In this document: piece by piece, positions 1-9,136 of the stretch
How positions within the stretch are numbered: position 1 is the first letter of the stretch
Layout: each line of letters starts with the position of its first letter
Origin: Lachancea mirantina
Lineage: Eukaryota > Ascomycota > Saccharomycetes > Saccharomycetales > Saccharomycetaceae
Assembly (NCBI GenBank): GCA_900074745.1
Contig: LT598469.1
Span: 682,001-746,000 of the forward strand
DNA: 64,000 bases
Reading direction: 5' to 3'
Made by a program: the position numbers and the translations under genes
Notes under the pieces: model-generated
The model's input: the letters and a program-made list of their open reading frames with translations, nothing else
Databases searched by the model: none
Told to the model about the DNA's origin: nothing

Positions 1-769
1 TGCTTCCATTTGCAGGTACTTCCTTCAACAATTTCTGTAAAGCGGATAAACTGGCGGCGTCTTCACCGTGTAATGCTAACCTCCATAGCAGTTCTCTGTC
101 AGGAAATATGGACGGGATTGTTTGGAATTGCGACGGAATTTCGACGGATTGATTCCGTCTTTTAAGAAGTGGTAACATGGCCTGTGTAAACTCTCGCACA
201 TACTGTTTTTCTCTGCGATTTAATCTGTCCAGCAAATGCGCCGTATAGTTGTCTAAACGTTGACCCAGCTTGGGTGGTCTCTCGTTCAATGAGGGACTTC
301 TGTAAGCCACTAAAGGTAAGTCTTCATCAACCCCCCAGGCCTTGATAATGTCTCGAGATTTCCGACTGGTGCGTCTTGCAGGTAGAGTTCTGTTCTGGTT
401 GCTTTGAACGCACCAGGCGTCTATGATATCAGACTTTGACATCAACGCAGCGTCGTGCATTTGCACCGGTTGTTGATTGTCATGTTCCTCTGTGGAATAC
501 GTCTCCAAGGAGCATGTCCCTGTGTCGCTGGACGTCGAAAGCAGTGCAAACTCCTCACTTTTCACTTCATTCGTGAAAATTCGAGAATCTTCACTTATTG
601 TTTCAGTGCCTCTTGCAGTTGGTGCATTCAAAATCCTCACGTCACTTGCGTTAACGCTCGCCAGTTGGAGTTCGTCTATGTCCCCACTACTGTTGCTTTG
701 TTTGCTGTATCCAAAAGCTGCCTGAACCACGGACCTCGACCCACGCCTGTGGTAACTGTTGTACGCCAT
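1..769 (-). CDS. Unrecognised protein, N-terminal 256 codons (3' end outside window)
   Basis: An open frame runs on the minus strand from an ATG at 767-769 off the left edge of the window with no stop. The visible protein starts MAYNSYHRRGSRS, is rich in Ser, Asn and Glu for about 110 residues, and then carries two similar short segments, SDIIDAW and SRDIIKAWGVDED, followed by a more ordered, charged region (LDRLNRREKQYVREFTQAMLPLLKRR). I see no signal peptide, membrane segment or catalytic motif. I do not recognise the family. In S. cerevisiae the minus-strand gene next to GON7 is ATG36 (YJL185C), so position alone makes an ATG36-like gene one possibility; the sequence gives no independent support. 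It is divergent from RIM1. Confidence 0.7.
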   Translation of the reverse strand, partial: MAYNSYHRRGSRSVVQAAFGYSKQSNSSGDIDELQLASVNASDVRILNAPTARGTETISEDSRIFTNEVKSEEFALLSTSSDTGTCSLETYSTEEHDNQQPVQMHDAALMSKSDIIDAWCVQSNQNRTLPARRTSRKSRDIIKAWGVDEDLPLVAYRSPSLNERPPKLGQRLDNYTAHLLDRLNRREKQYVREFTQAMLPLLKRRNQSVEIPSQFQTIPSIFPDRELLWRLALHGEDAASLSALQKLLKEVPANGS

Positions 770-1390
770 AACTTCCTCAAACTGCCAGTGAAGTCCTGTG
801 CCAAGTCTCTTTCACTTTGGCTTTGTCTTGTGAGAGTTGTAGGGATGAGTAAGTCTTGTTACTAGGTGTTACTTTATATGTTGAAATTGCCAAAACACCT
901 ACAAAACGCGCAAGTTGACGGCTACGCCACAAACAAGCACTGTATCTTATAGATGACCCACGGAGAAGCTTCTTTCACGATTCCAATGCCAACTTGCCAA
1001 GAACTTATTAGAATCTGTCGATCGCTTTAATCTGTTGCAGAAAACAACGACAAAAGGTCCAAATTTCGCTACAAAAATTTCTAACACTTGCTAAATGTAC
1101 TTCTAACGCAAACCAGTATCAGAGAAGGTCAAGCAGTATTCATCCTTTGCCCTTAGGGCGTCGTAAATTGGTGTTGGATTCAGATATGAATAATGACATT
1201 TACCAAATTTAACTTGTTGGAATTGAATTTGATAATTTTCGTACCAAACTAGGTTAGTATACGTACCTAATGACACTATGTCTCGCACTTCTTAATATAA
1301 ACAGACAATGGCGATGAAATACCCCCTCTGAGACCAAACGCGTTTCTACAAGCGAAACCATTGCAATTGAGAGACTAAACCGAGACCAAA
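770..1390. other. Divergent intergenic region upstream of RIM1
   Basis: This is the shared promoter space of the truncated minus-strand gene and RIM1. It is moderately AT-rich. A 61-codon minus-strand frame at 1103-1288 lies in it, but it has no recognisable features and I do not call it. I see no RNA gene or repeat. Confidence 0.5.
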
Positions 1391-1929
1391 ATGCTACGCC
1401 AACAGACGAGATTTTTCCATGCTACGAGTAGACGGTCGGACTTTTCGAAAATGTCGATTTTGGGTCGAATTGGTTCGGATTTTACCGAGTACACGTCTTC
1501 GAACAATACGCGTTACTTGAAGTACAGTATCGCGTCGCAGCCACGTAGAGACGGGCCTACCAACTGGTTCAACATCACCGTGTTCAACGAGCCTCAAATC
1601 AACTTTTTGACGCAATACGTCAGAAAAGGGTATGTGTGAAAGAGGGCCAGACCAAGATTCTCCTTTTTGACGCAACAATTACTAACCATGCGGACCATAA
1701 CCGTCGCGGTCTCGGTCTTGTAAACAGTGCGCTTATACACATTGAAGCCGACGCGGCCAATTTCACTTTTGAAAGAGAGGACGGATCCAAGGGTACGACT
1801 TTGAGTCTTGTGCAGAGTATGTCGCATAAACTGGTTTATTTGTTGGAATTACTTTTACTAACTTTCCCACTTGCAGAGGAAATTGATCTCGTGAGAAACG
1901 GTAAACCTGCCGAAGAAACGGCGGCGTAG
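1391..1929 (+). CDS. RIM1: Mitochondrial single-stranded DNA-binding protein Rim1, three exons
   Basis: Joining 1391-1629, 1728-1816 and 1877-1929 gives 126 residues. The product is the OB-fold single-stranded DNA-binding protein that maintains mitochondrial DNA. The N-terminus (MLRQQTRFFHATSRR) is a basic, hydroxylated mitochondrial presequence. The SSB core follows: SKMSILGRIGSDF, RYLKYSIASQPRRDG, WFNITVFNEPQINFL, then EADAANFTFEREDGSKGTTLSLVQ. Both joins restore the family sequence (RKGALIHIEAD and SLVQKEIDLVRNG), which decides the splice sites. From memory, S. cerevisiae RIM1 has a single intron, so the second one is unusual. The neighbours GON7 and FEN2 fit: RIM1 and FEN2 are also adjacent in S. 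cerevisiae. Assignment is secure. Confidence 0.95.
1630..1727 (+). other. RIM1: RIM1 intron 1 (98 bp)
   Basis: 5' site GTATGT at 1630, canonical branch sequence TACTAAC at 1680-1686, 3' site AACAG ending at 1727. Unspliced reading stops almost at once (TGA just after the donor). The removed length is not a multiple of three. Confidence 0.93.
1817..1876 (+). other. RIM1: RIM1 intron 2 (60 bp, stop-free, multiple of three)
   Basis: 5' site GTATGT at 1817, branch sequence TACTAAC at 1856-1862, 3' site TTGCAG ending at 1876. The intron is short, has no in-frame stop and is 60 nt, so a retained copy would insert 20 residues without a frameshift. Splicing restores SLVQ-KEIDLVRNG, which matches the family; the retained reading adds a hydrophobic stretch that the family lacks. 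Confidence 0.88.
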
Positions 1930-2167
1930 CTTGCGGGCAAAGCGTGAATTCGCTGCGGCAGCCTACTGCGCTTCGCCATTGCAAACCACTGTTCGTCATC
2001 TTCGGCGCATTTTAAATATGCTCATTATAGTCTAAAGCGAGTATTGTATGATAGCGGTGCTAGAACGTTCGTAGCGATATCCTTCATAAACCTGATGAGA
2101 TATCCAACTGGAGAGACCCCCACAGAGAATCACACAAGGTCGCACAGGATCATTATACGAGCTCATA

Positions 2168-2536
2168 ATGTCGCAGCTCTCGGCGGTTTATCGGGCCCCA
2201 GATGTCGAGCTAAAAGAGTTCCAAATCGATGCTTCAAAACAGCATTACAATACTACAAATGGTGCCACGACAGGACCCAGTGCGTATGTGTTACAAGCGG
2301 GCCAGATCGATGTGGACAAGCCCTCAGAGGGTCGAAAAAACGCCCAGGGTGAATTCACTTACCTGAGTAAATTGCGCATGCACTTGACCGGACTTCAAGA
2401 CGATCTCAATGAGTATTTGACGCAACGAATGGAACAAGCTAAAAACAAGAAACTCAAGCAAGCTGACGAGGCAAGGATAAAAGCAGAGATTGAAAATTTA
2501 CTGGACGGAGGTGACGATGAGGATGACGAACAGTAG
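2168..2536 (+). CDS. GON7: EKC/KEOPS complex subunit Gon7
   Basis: A 122-residue acidic protein. Gon7 is the small fungal subunit of the EKC/KEOPS complex (with Kae1, Bud32, Cgi121 and Pcc1), which makes the t6A modification of ANN-decoding tRNAs and also affects telomeres. Family landmarks in order are YRAPD near residue 8, TTGPSAYVLQAGQID around 34-48, DKPSEG, LRMHLTGLQDDLNEYLTQRME around 69-90, and an acidic tail IENLLDGGDDEDDE. Length and motif order match S. cerevisiae Gon7 (about 123 aa). The gene precedes FEN2 and MNN11; GON7-MNN11 is also the S. cerevisiae order (YJL184W-YJL183W). The start ATG at 2168 gives the expected N-terminus. Confidence 0.95.
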   Translation: MSQLSAVYRAPDVELKEFQIDASKQHYNTTNGATTGPSAYVLQAGQIDVDKPSEGRKNAQGEFTYLSKLRMHLTGLQDDLNEYLTQRMEQAKNKKLKQADEARIKAEIENLLDGGDDEDDEQ

Positions 2537-2783
2537 CGAGAATCAGTGAATTTGTCAGAAATAAACTTTAGGGTATTATAAAGTTCGGCAGCGCAAGACG
2601 CCTGACAATCAAATGCATGTATCAATCAGCGTTTTTACAACTCGAAAATCGCCTTCAAAGCGCTCAATAAAGCGCTTGAGTAACACTACTTTTGTCTCGT
2701 TTTTAGGACCTATATATAGTTGAATATCATGATACTAAAGGCCCCCATCGCACTATGGAAAACTGAAAAACTCACCGAGGGCG

Positions 2784-4283
2784 ATGACTTCAAAGAAACA
2801 AGACGAAAGCCAGTCTCAGGGCTATGAACTAGATGCTACGGAACTATACACTGACGAAAACATAAGTCAACGACGTCGAACCCCTGTTAACGAGAAGATT
2901 CTGCTTTTCAAGATCGACCTTTTCGTACTGTCGTTCGTATGCTTGCAATATTGGATCAATTATGTGGATCGAGTTGGGTTTTCGAATGCATATGTGTCTG
3001 GAATGAAACAAGATCTTGACTTCAAGAGCGATGATTTTAATCTGGTCAACACTTGCTTCACGGTGGGTTACGTGCTGGGCATGATTCCGCATAATCTCAT
3101 TCTTCTGAAAGTTGAGCCAAGACTTTGGCTAAGTTTCTGTACGTTGTCTTGGGGTATCTTGACGCTATCTATGTACAAGATCACGTCATTCAAGCAGTGT
3201 TGTGCAATTCGGTTTTTCCAAGCTGTTTTCGAAAGCTGTACGTTTTCGGGTACGCACTTAATCTTGGGTTCGTGGTACAAGGAAAAGGAATTGACCATGC
3301 GCAGTGCCATTTTCACTAGCAGTGGGTTGGTGGGCTCCATATTTAGTGGATTTATGCAAGTAAAAATCCACACATCTTTGAACGGGCGCAACGGACTCGC
3401 CGGCTGGAGATGGCTCTTCATTATCGATTTTGTCATTACACTGCCCATAGCGATTTATGGGTTCATCTTTTTCCCCACGACTCCAGATCATGGGCGAAAC
3501 TCCAGGGTGCAGTCCTTTATCTTCTCAGAGGAAGAGCTGCGGTTTGCACGTAGACGACTTCCGCCTCGGAGCGAAAACGTCAGACTGGATCGCACCGTTT
3601 TTAGAAGAGTGTTTGGCAGATGGCACTGGTGGCTTTTTAGCTTCGTCTGGGTTCTTGGAGGTGAAAACCTATCGTTTGCTTCGAATTCTACATTTGCACT
3701 ATGGCTCGCAGATCAAGGTTATTCTCTGTCGCAACGCAACTACAATCCTGTTGGCATTTTTGCCGTGGGAATCGTCGCGACGCTGGCGTCGGCGTTTTAC
3801 CTTGACCACTGCCGCAGCGCCAGGCACTGGCATGTCGCTATCGTGATGGCAGTCGTAATGTGCGTTGTTGCTGTAATGATACGAGCAGCGCCTATCAATC
3901 CTCGCGTGATGTTTACAGCCCAATATCTCGGTGGAGTCGCTTACGCGGGACAAGCAGTTTTCCTAGCCTGGGCCAACATCGCTTGTCGGGACGACTTGCA
4001 AGAACGTGCCATTGTGTTGGCAAGCATGAACATGTTTTCAGGCGCGGTCAATGCATGGTGGTCATTACTGTTCTATGCGGCAACCGCCGTTCCGGGTTTC
4101 CAGAAAGGTTGTTACGCCCTCATTGCGACGTCAGTGGCCAGTGCCATAGTCTCGGTGCTGATCCGTATTCTCCAGGTTAAAGAACTGAAGTCCAAGAACA
4201 GCGGCGGCAATATCAGCAGAAATCATTTCTATATGGAAGCTAATGATCAGGCAGAGAAGGAGGCCGTCAATTCTGGATTTTGA
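2784..4283 (+). CDS. FEN2: Plasma-membrane pantothenate:H+ symporter Fen2
   Basis: 499 residues, major facilitator superfamily, Dal5-like anion:cation symporter branch. Fen2 imports pantothenate, the coenzyme A precursor, across the plasma membrane. After about 45 polar residues there are about twelve hydrophobic segments. Strongly Fen2-like stretches are LLFKIDLFVLSFVCLQYWIN, YVDRVGFSNAYVSGMKQDL, RFFQAVFESCTFSGTH, LGSWYKEKEL, GLAGWRWLFIIDF and VLASMNMFSGAVNAWWS. The C-terminal tail is hydrophilic. In S. cerevisiae FEN2 neighbours RIM1, as here. The closest alternative would be another vitamin or allantoate permease of the family (VHT1, DAL5), but the match in the above segments is specific. 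Confidence 0.94.
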   Translation: MTSKKQDESQSQGYELDATELYTDENISQRRRTPVNEKILLFKIDLFVLSFVCLQYWINYVDRVGFSNAYVSGMKQDLDFKSDDFNLVNTCFTVGYVLGMIPHNLILLKVEPRLWLSFCTLSWGILTLSMYKITSFKQCCAIRFFQAVFESCTFSGTHLILGSWYKEKELTMRSAIFTSSGLVGSIFSGFMQVKIHTSLNGRNGLAGWRWLFIIDFVITLPIAIYGFIFFPTTPDHGRNSRVQSFIFSEEELRFARRRLPPRSENVRLDRTVFRRVFGRWHWWLFSFVWVLGGENLSFASNSTFALWLADQGYSLSQRNYNPVGIFAVGIVATLASAFYLDHCRSARHWHVAIVMAVVMCVVAVMIRAAPINPRVMFTAQYLGGVAYAGQAVFLAWANIACRDDLQERAIVLASMNMFSGAVNAWWSLLFYAATAVPGFQKGCYALIATSVASAIVSVLIRILQVKELKSKNSGGNISRNHFYMEANDQAEKEAVNSGF

Positions 4284-4815
4284 TTCTGAAATGGAACCAG
4301 AGCCTCGCATTGAATTGCGAAAGCTACAAAGAATTACAAAAACAGTATCAGGATGCTACTCAATGCCGTGCAATTCCTTCTACCTCGATCAATTCTCTGC
4401 CACCAAGATACGCGACCCATTTTTTACCGTCGAATAGTTTTTGAGTCAAAGCTCAGAGAAATGGTGTTGAAAATGGTCAAAAAAGCCAATTGCACACGTG
4501 CACAGATCTTCAGCGTAATGATATTATCTGAAAGGGCTACGACCATCAAAAAAGCTGTCGCTGGCGCTGAGTTGGTTGTTGGTAAAGGATTCTGCTATGT
4601 GTTTCACACCCACCGTATATAGTTACAGTTACTATCAATTTATCAACTAGAAACGGGACTTCATCTACCACGAAAAGTTTTACCATTTGATTCAGAGGTT
4701 TACAAGACATCTGGCGCCTGCTTCAGCTTATCCATTTTGGATTGGTGCATCTCATAAAGCCAGTTTCACTTGGAAAGAATTGTTGCTGTTAGCAGGACTT
4801 ATCTGGCTGATTAGA
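4284..4815. other. Intergenic region FEN2-MNN11
   Basis: 532 bp. Short plus-strand frames cross it, but none begins with a convincing ATG-led protein. The open frame of MNN11 extends back to 4687 only through a TTG codon; the first in-frame ATG is 4816. No other feature seen. Confidence 0.5.
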
Positions 4816-6057
4816 ATGGGCCTCAAGCCGAGAGTTAAGACGCCGTCAAGCAGCAGTGGGACGCGAGGTTGGCTAACGAAAGCAACAGATTCTATGATGA
4901 GCTCGAAACAGAAGAAGAAGCAGTTCACATCTGTTGCTCTGCTGGTTGGAGTTGTGGGGCTGTGGTGGTTGTTTGGTGGATTTTTGGGTTCTCGGTCGGT
5001 CAAAGAAACGTGGTTACCGGCGTTACATGGGCCCTACAAAAACGAAATTCAAGCGCCGAATCCTCTTATTTTCCCTCCCACGGAGCATGCGCCGATCTTG
5101 CGTGAGCTCGACGTGAAAGGACTGTACATCTTGAGAATTGATGTTGACGAAAACCGGAAATATGTGTTGAAATCGGACGACGAGCCAATGACGGACAAAG
5201 AGCGTGCTGCAATGACCGATCAGAACAAGCTGGTGAAAAAAAGCTTTTTGGACAATGGTAAGCTCGTGTATCGCAAGTCGTCGCCACAACCAGAGGTTAT
5301 CATTGTGACCATGATCGATTTTGACTATTACGACGTGAACACGCTCACGAGGATTGTGCAGAACAGAGTCAACTACGCGCAAAGGCAGGGCTACGGTATT
5401 TATGTACGCTGGGCGCAAGAGTTCGTTCCTATGGTCGAAAAGCAGACCGTGCAAGAGTCGTACGATTTTTTTAAGCCTCTCATCATGCGCGCGGCATTCC
5501 ACGCGTTTCCCCATGCCAAATATTTCTGGTATTTGGATCAGGACTCGCTCATCATGCGCATGGATTTACCGCTGCAAAGACACTTGCTCGACCCCAAAAC
5601 CTTGGACGTGGCCGTTTTGCGGAATGTTCCTATCATCAAGGAGGGCAACATCAAGACGTACAAGCACTTTTCGACGGCACACGCTGGGTTTATCTTGCCG
5701 CAAATGCAGGACGGTGAACTAGGCATGTCCTCATTCATCATCGCGCCCAGTCTTTATTCCAAGTCATTCCTCGACTATCTGAGCGATCCGCTTGTGAGAG
5801 ACTTCTACTGGAAAGACCTTTCGAGCGCAGTGGCGCATGCGCTACAATGGCATCCACCGCTTTTGTCCAGAACTGCCCTCATTGTTCCAAAGACAATTGC
5901 CAGCATCTACGAGCCCGGAGTGTCGGACGCAGAAGGACAGAACGCCGATACGATTTCATACCAGGAAGGTGATCTAGTCGCGTTATTCCAAGGTTGTAGA
6001 CAAAGAGAGTCGTGTGTGAGTGATATCGAGGCTCTTTTCGCTAAGGTTTCGGGCTAG
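4816..6057 (+). CDS. MNN11: Golgi alpha-1,6-mannosyltransferase complex subunit Mnn11
   Basis: 413 residues from the first ATG. Mnn11 is a GT34-family type II membrane protein of the M-Pol II complex (with Anp1, Mnn9, Mnn10 and Hoc1), which extends the alpha-1,6-mannan backbone of N-glycans in the cis-Golgi. A short basic cytosolic N-terminus precedes a signal anchor at about residues 38-58 (VALLVGVVGLWWLFGGFLG). The lumenal domain contains LRELDVKGLYI, VKKSFLDNGKLVYRKSS, IIVTMIDFDYYD, YAQRQGYGIYVRW, the metal-binding DQD at 241-243 in YLDQDSLIM, and ALQWHPPLL. Length (S. cerevisiae about 422) and the position between GON7 and the YJL181W relative agree with MNN11 rather than its paralog MNN10. 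Confidence 0.92.
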   Translation: MGLKPRVKTPSSSSGTRGWLTKATDSMMSSKQKKKQFTSVALLVGVVGLWWLFGGFLGSRSVKETWLPALHGPYKNEIQAPNPLIFPPTEHAPILRELDVKGLYILRIDVDENRKYVLKSDDEPMTDKERAAMTDQNKLVKKSFLDNGKLVYRKSSPQPEVIIVTMIDFDYYDVNTLTRIVQNRVNYAQRQGYGIYVRWAQEFVPMVEKQTVQESYDFFKPLIMRAAFHAFPHAKYFWYLDQDSLIMRMDLPLQRHLLDPKTLDVAVLRNVPIIKEGNIKTYKHFSTAHAGFILPQMQDGELGMSSFIIAPSLYSKSFLDYLSDPLVRDFYWKDLSSAVAHALQWHPPLLSRTALIVPKTIASIYEPGVSDAEGQNADTISYQEGDLVALFQGCRQRESCVSDIEALFAKVSG

Positions 6058-6526
6058 CTCGGCTGAATCCTTCTCCGGTCTTTCTACAACTAAAAGCAAC
6101 ATTGTACAGATATAGATATATAATTTCGACCGCCTGGTTTCGGTCGTTTGCCCAATTAACGCTATAAGCGCTTTCGACATCGCTAACATTGTCAACGGTG
6201 CCAGATTCGTTAACCATCGGTTCAGTATTGGTTCGAGACTTAGGCCCTTCGTACATAGAGAGAGTCCATGACGCGTGAATATCACCAAAACGCGAAACTA
6301 ATCAGGATTTTCATTAATGAAACGCGTTCATTCATGCTTAAAGTGGCATCGGAAAACCGCGAAAAATCTAAATAAGCCTGGCGGTGTAAGCTCAGAATCA
6401 GGAATTGAAATGGTTTAGTAAAATATTCAGTCAGCTTTTCTCTCGGAGTTTAACGAAATTGCCCTCTCACCTGTGAAGTTTGTGCTCAAGAAAGCTCAAG
6501 AAAGCTCGACACAGAACGCCTTTTTG
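6058..6526. promoter_or_regulatory. G1/S-type promoter with MCB/SCB cluster
   Basis: Within about 110 bp lie ACGCGT at 6271-6276, ACGCGAAA at 6290-6297, ACGCGT at 6322-6327 and CGCGAAAA at 6358-6365. These are MBF (Mbp1/Swi6) and SBF (Swi4/Swi6) binding sequences, 160-256 bp upstream of the next gene's ATG. From memory the S. cerevisiae counterpart YJL181W is cell-cycle regulated and a likely Mbp1 target, so the cluster fits that gene. Confidence 0.75.
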
Positions 6527-9076
6527 ATGAGTTCAATGACCATTGTGCAGCTCATAAGCTCTGAAAATGATTACAAACAGTGCCTTTTGAGTTTGTTGAA
6601 GCTTTTACAGCTCGGGGCTGGCACTGGACACGCATACGCGAGTTTGAACCCGCTGGGTGAGATTTTGAGTATAAAAGATGCTGTTGCTTCTGGAGCGGAG
6701 GTGCTGATAAGTCAACATGCAAATCTTCAAGAGCGATTGGCTAGAAAATATGATGGCGGTTGCAGCGAAGCCGCTGCTGTCGAACTGCTCGATACTTGGC
6801 TTGCTCAGGCATCTGTTTTGAGTGGGTACCAAATTCTCTTCAATGGTTCTCTCAAGCTTCTGTTCTCAAGCTTTGCGGTGTACCGGTTTTCGAAGACCTC
6901 GCAGTTCACAGATCTTGTTCTTCAGGCTTATCGGAGGGTAAAGCTGATGAAACAAGTCACCGGAGCGTCAAATCCGCAATTAGCGTCACTTTTGCATGGA
7001 TTTGAAACTCGGTTCAGGACTGCGTGGAGTACGGCCAATTGCAATGATTTTAGGTATGACAGCGTTCGGGACTTGCAATCGCATTCTCATGACGTCGTGT
7101 GTCCTCCTCTTTTAGAATTATCGCAGATGGTTAAAAGAGATACGTTTCGGCTCACCTGCACAGCATTTGGACTCGACGAGACTCTCGTCGAGCTTTTCCA
7201 GCTGCCGCATGGAGAATTGGCCATATTCAGAATTAATAGCGGGAAACTGACACACCTAATTGAGTCACCTTCCCAATTGTTGGAGGAATTAGCCGCTAAC
7301 AAGAGAACCGAGACTAGAGAAATGGGACGAAGCCTTTTGTTCCCAACTATAAAAAAAGATGAACTGAACATGAGCTATATGCCCAACGGTCGAATTGCGC
7401 TCAAAACCAAAACGGGAAACGATGTAATTCTCGAATTAACTCCCACAGAGCGGAATCAATGGGAAACGCATTGGAGAGTCTTCTTCGAAAGTCTTTTCGC
7501 GGCGAATGCTTGCACGCAGAACGCGCTTGGTGTCGTATCTGCAAATATGACGAAATCGGCCCATTCGTATCAAAATTTCAAGATCAAGCACGACAAGCTG
7601 TCTCATTTGAGACCACAAGGTAATGAGGGCCTCGCTGTTGCCCTTCCTGTCGCGAAATCTGCTAGTGCAACGATTTCGGATACAAGACTTGTCAGGAAAA
7701 CTACTCAATTGCACAGATCGAAGCCGCTCAATATTTCGCTATCATCCGTTAACGAAATCAGAGAAAGACCAAGAATTGAAGATATCGAAAACCTCAATTT
7801 TGATAGCTTAATCGAGCTTGACAAAAGCATCAGCATATCCAACTCGCCGGTTTCTCAAAGCTTAACACCGTCCCAAAACCATTTCAAAGTGGTTGATCGC
7901 TCTTCGTCAAGAGAATTCGCAGAGTCACTTCGCGGAGAATCCGCACAAGACGGCGAAAGCATACTATCTGAACTGTCATTAGGAAATGAAAATCTCTCCT
8001 TCGACCTCGATGACGAGCTGTTCAAGCGTCCCCAGTTAATGAAACGAAAGTCTTCTTCCTTGCTAAGTTTATTCAGCGCTAAAAAGGACAAGGTTCCACA
8101 ACGAGAGAGGAAAAACATGTCGGTTAGTGTTCCTGCATCAGACTCGAGTTGCAGCGCGGTAAGCCTTTCAACGCCAGCCACCAATAGCCCCCCTCTCTCT
8201 CCTCAATCTGATTCGTCGCCATACCGCGAAATTGCGAGACTCGTGAATACAACTGGAAGCACTAACTTATGTTGCTATAAGGTTCGGATGTCACAATGGA
8301 AAAACTACGATTGGGAATACATATCGGGACACGGAGACATGTACTTGAGTCTTCATGAAACCGAAGATCGGAAAGTCTATTATGTCGCTTCAGAGGACCT
8401 TGACAAAAGGAACGTCAAATTGTGTGCTTTGATCTCATCGCGCTGGAAGCTGACGAGATCCGCGGCTCAAGATGCCCAGATAAAAATACCAGCCGAAGAT
8501 TTGATGTGGAAAAATGGCGATCATAATATAAACCTGACGTTGAGTGTAAGAACTCCACAAATCGAAGGACTAATGCGTTCTTTAACATCATGCTTGATGG
8601 ACGAAAATGAACTCGGTATGCAAACATCTAATACTCTACCAACAATTTCAACATCGTCGTCTACCTTTAGCGTCGGGAACCACAGGGTAAGCAGATCGAA
8701 CACTAATTCTACAGGTCTTTCCTCTATTATTCAGGACAGTAGCTGTACCGCCAAAGGGGAAATAGTCTCTTTATTACTACTATCCAACGTAAAAGTCAGG
8801 CTACACAAAAAGGATCGCGACCATGGGTGGATATTAACGGATCGTGGGCTCTTGAGCGTTTACTCGCTTGAGATTTCAAATCAAGTTGAACTGATCCGGT
8901 TCAGTCTTCAAACCACAAATGGGAAAGCCACTTACTTTGAGACCAAGATTCATGATATTCGGAGGATAGGCAGGACTGGTATATCTATGGTTGATCAGAA
9001 GGGTGATTTTCTCATTGAATTCAAAGCTCAAACTATGGCCGATCAAGTCTTTAAACTCATCACATCTTTGGCGTGA
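6527..9076 (+). CDS. YJL181W/YJR030C-family protein with C-terminal PH-like region
   Basis: 849 residues from the first ATG; the frame is open upstream only through GTG. The N-terminal 330 residues are largely helical and hydrophobic-patterned, with no catalytic motif. Residues about 380-570 are a Ser/Asn-rich linker. The C-terminus has two beta-rich segments: about 580-690 (CCYKVRMSQWKNYDWEYI onward) and 743-849 (LLSNVKVRLHKKDRDHGWIL to DQVFKLIT), the latter resembling a PH-like domain that packs a final helix. It lies between MNN11 and ATP12, exactly the place of S. cerevisiae YJL181W, whose function is poorly known. It is longer than YJL181W (about 611) and closer to its paralog YJR030C (about 745). 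Family assignment rests mostly on position; function is not inferred. Confidence 0.8.
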   Translation: MSSMTIVQLISSENDYKQCLLSLLKLLQLGAGTGHAYASLNPLGEILSIKDAVASGAEVLISQHANLQERLARKYDGGCSEAAAVELLDTWLAQASVLSGYQILFNGSLKLLFSSFAVYRFSKTSQFTDLVLQAYRRVKLMKQVTGASNPQLASLLHGFETRFRTAWSTANCNDFRYDSVRDLQSHSHDVVCPPLLELSQMVKRDTFRLTCTAFGLDETLVELFQLPHGELAIFRINSGKLTHLIESPSQLLEELAANKRTETREMGRSLLFPTIKKDELNMSYMPNGRIALKTKTGNDVILELTPTERNQWETHWRVFFESLFAANACTQNALGVVSANMTKSAHSYQNFKIKHDKLSHLRPQGNEGLAVALPVAKSASATISDTRLVRKTTQLHRSKPLNISLSSVNEIRERPRIEDIENLNFDSLIELDKSISISNSPVSQSLTPSQNHFKVVDRSSSREFAESLRGESAQDGESILSELSLGNENLSFDLDDELFKRPQLMKRKSSSLLSLFSAKKDKVPQRERKNMSVSVPASDSSCSAVSLSTPATNSPPLSPQSDSSPYREIARLVNTTGSTNLCCYKVRMSQWKNYDWEYISGHGDMYLSLHETEDRKVYYVASEDLDKRNVKLCALISSRWKLTRSAAQDAQIKIPAEDLMWKNGDHNINLTLSVRTPQIEGLMRSLTSCLMDENELGMQTSNTLPTISTSSSTFSVGNHRVSRSNTNSTGLSSIIQDSSCTAKGEIVSLLLLSNVKVRLHKKDRDHGWILTDRGLLSVYSLEISNQVELIRFSLQTTNGKATYFETKIHDIRRIGRTGISMVDQKGDFLIEFKAQTMADQVFKLITSLA

Positions 9077-9136
9077 CTATGCATTAACCTATTTACAGTA
9101 TATACCCCAAATCATAACTGTAGCACTTGCAGGAAC

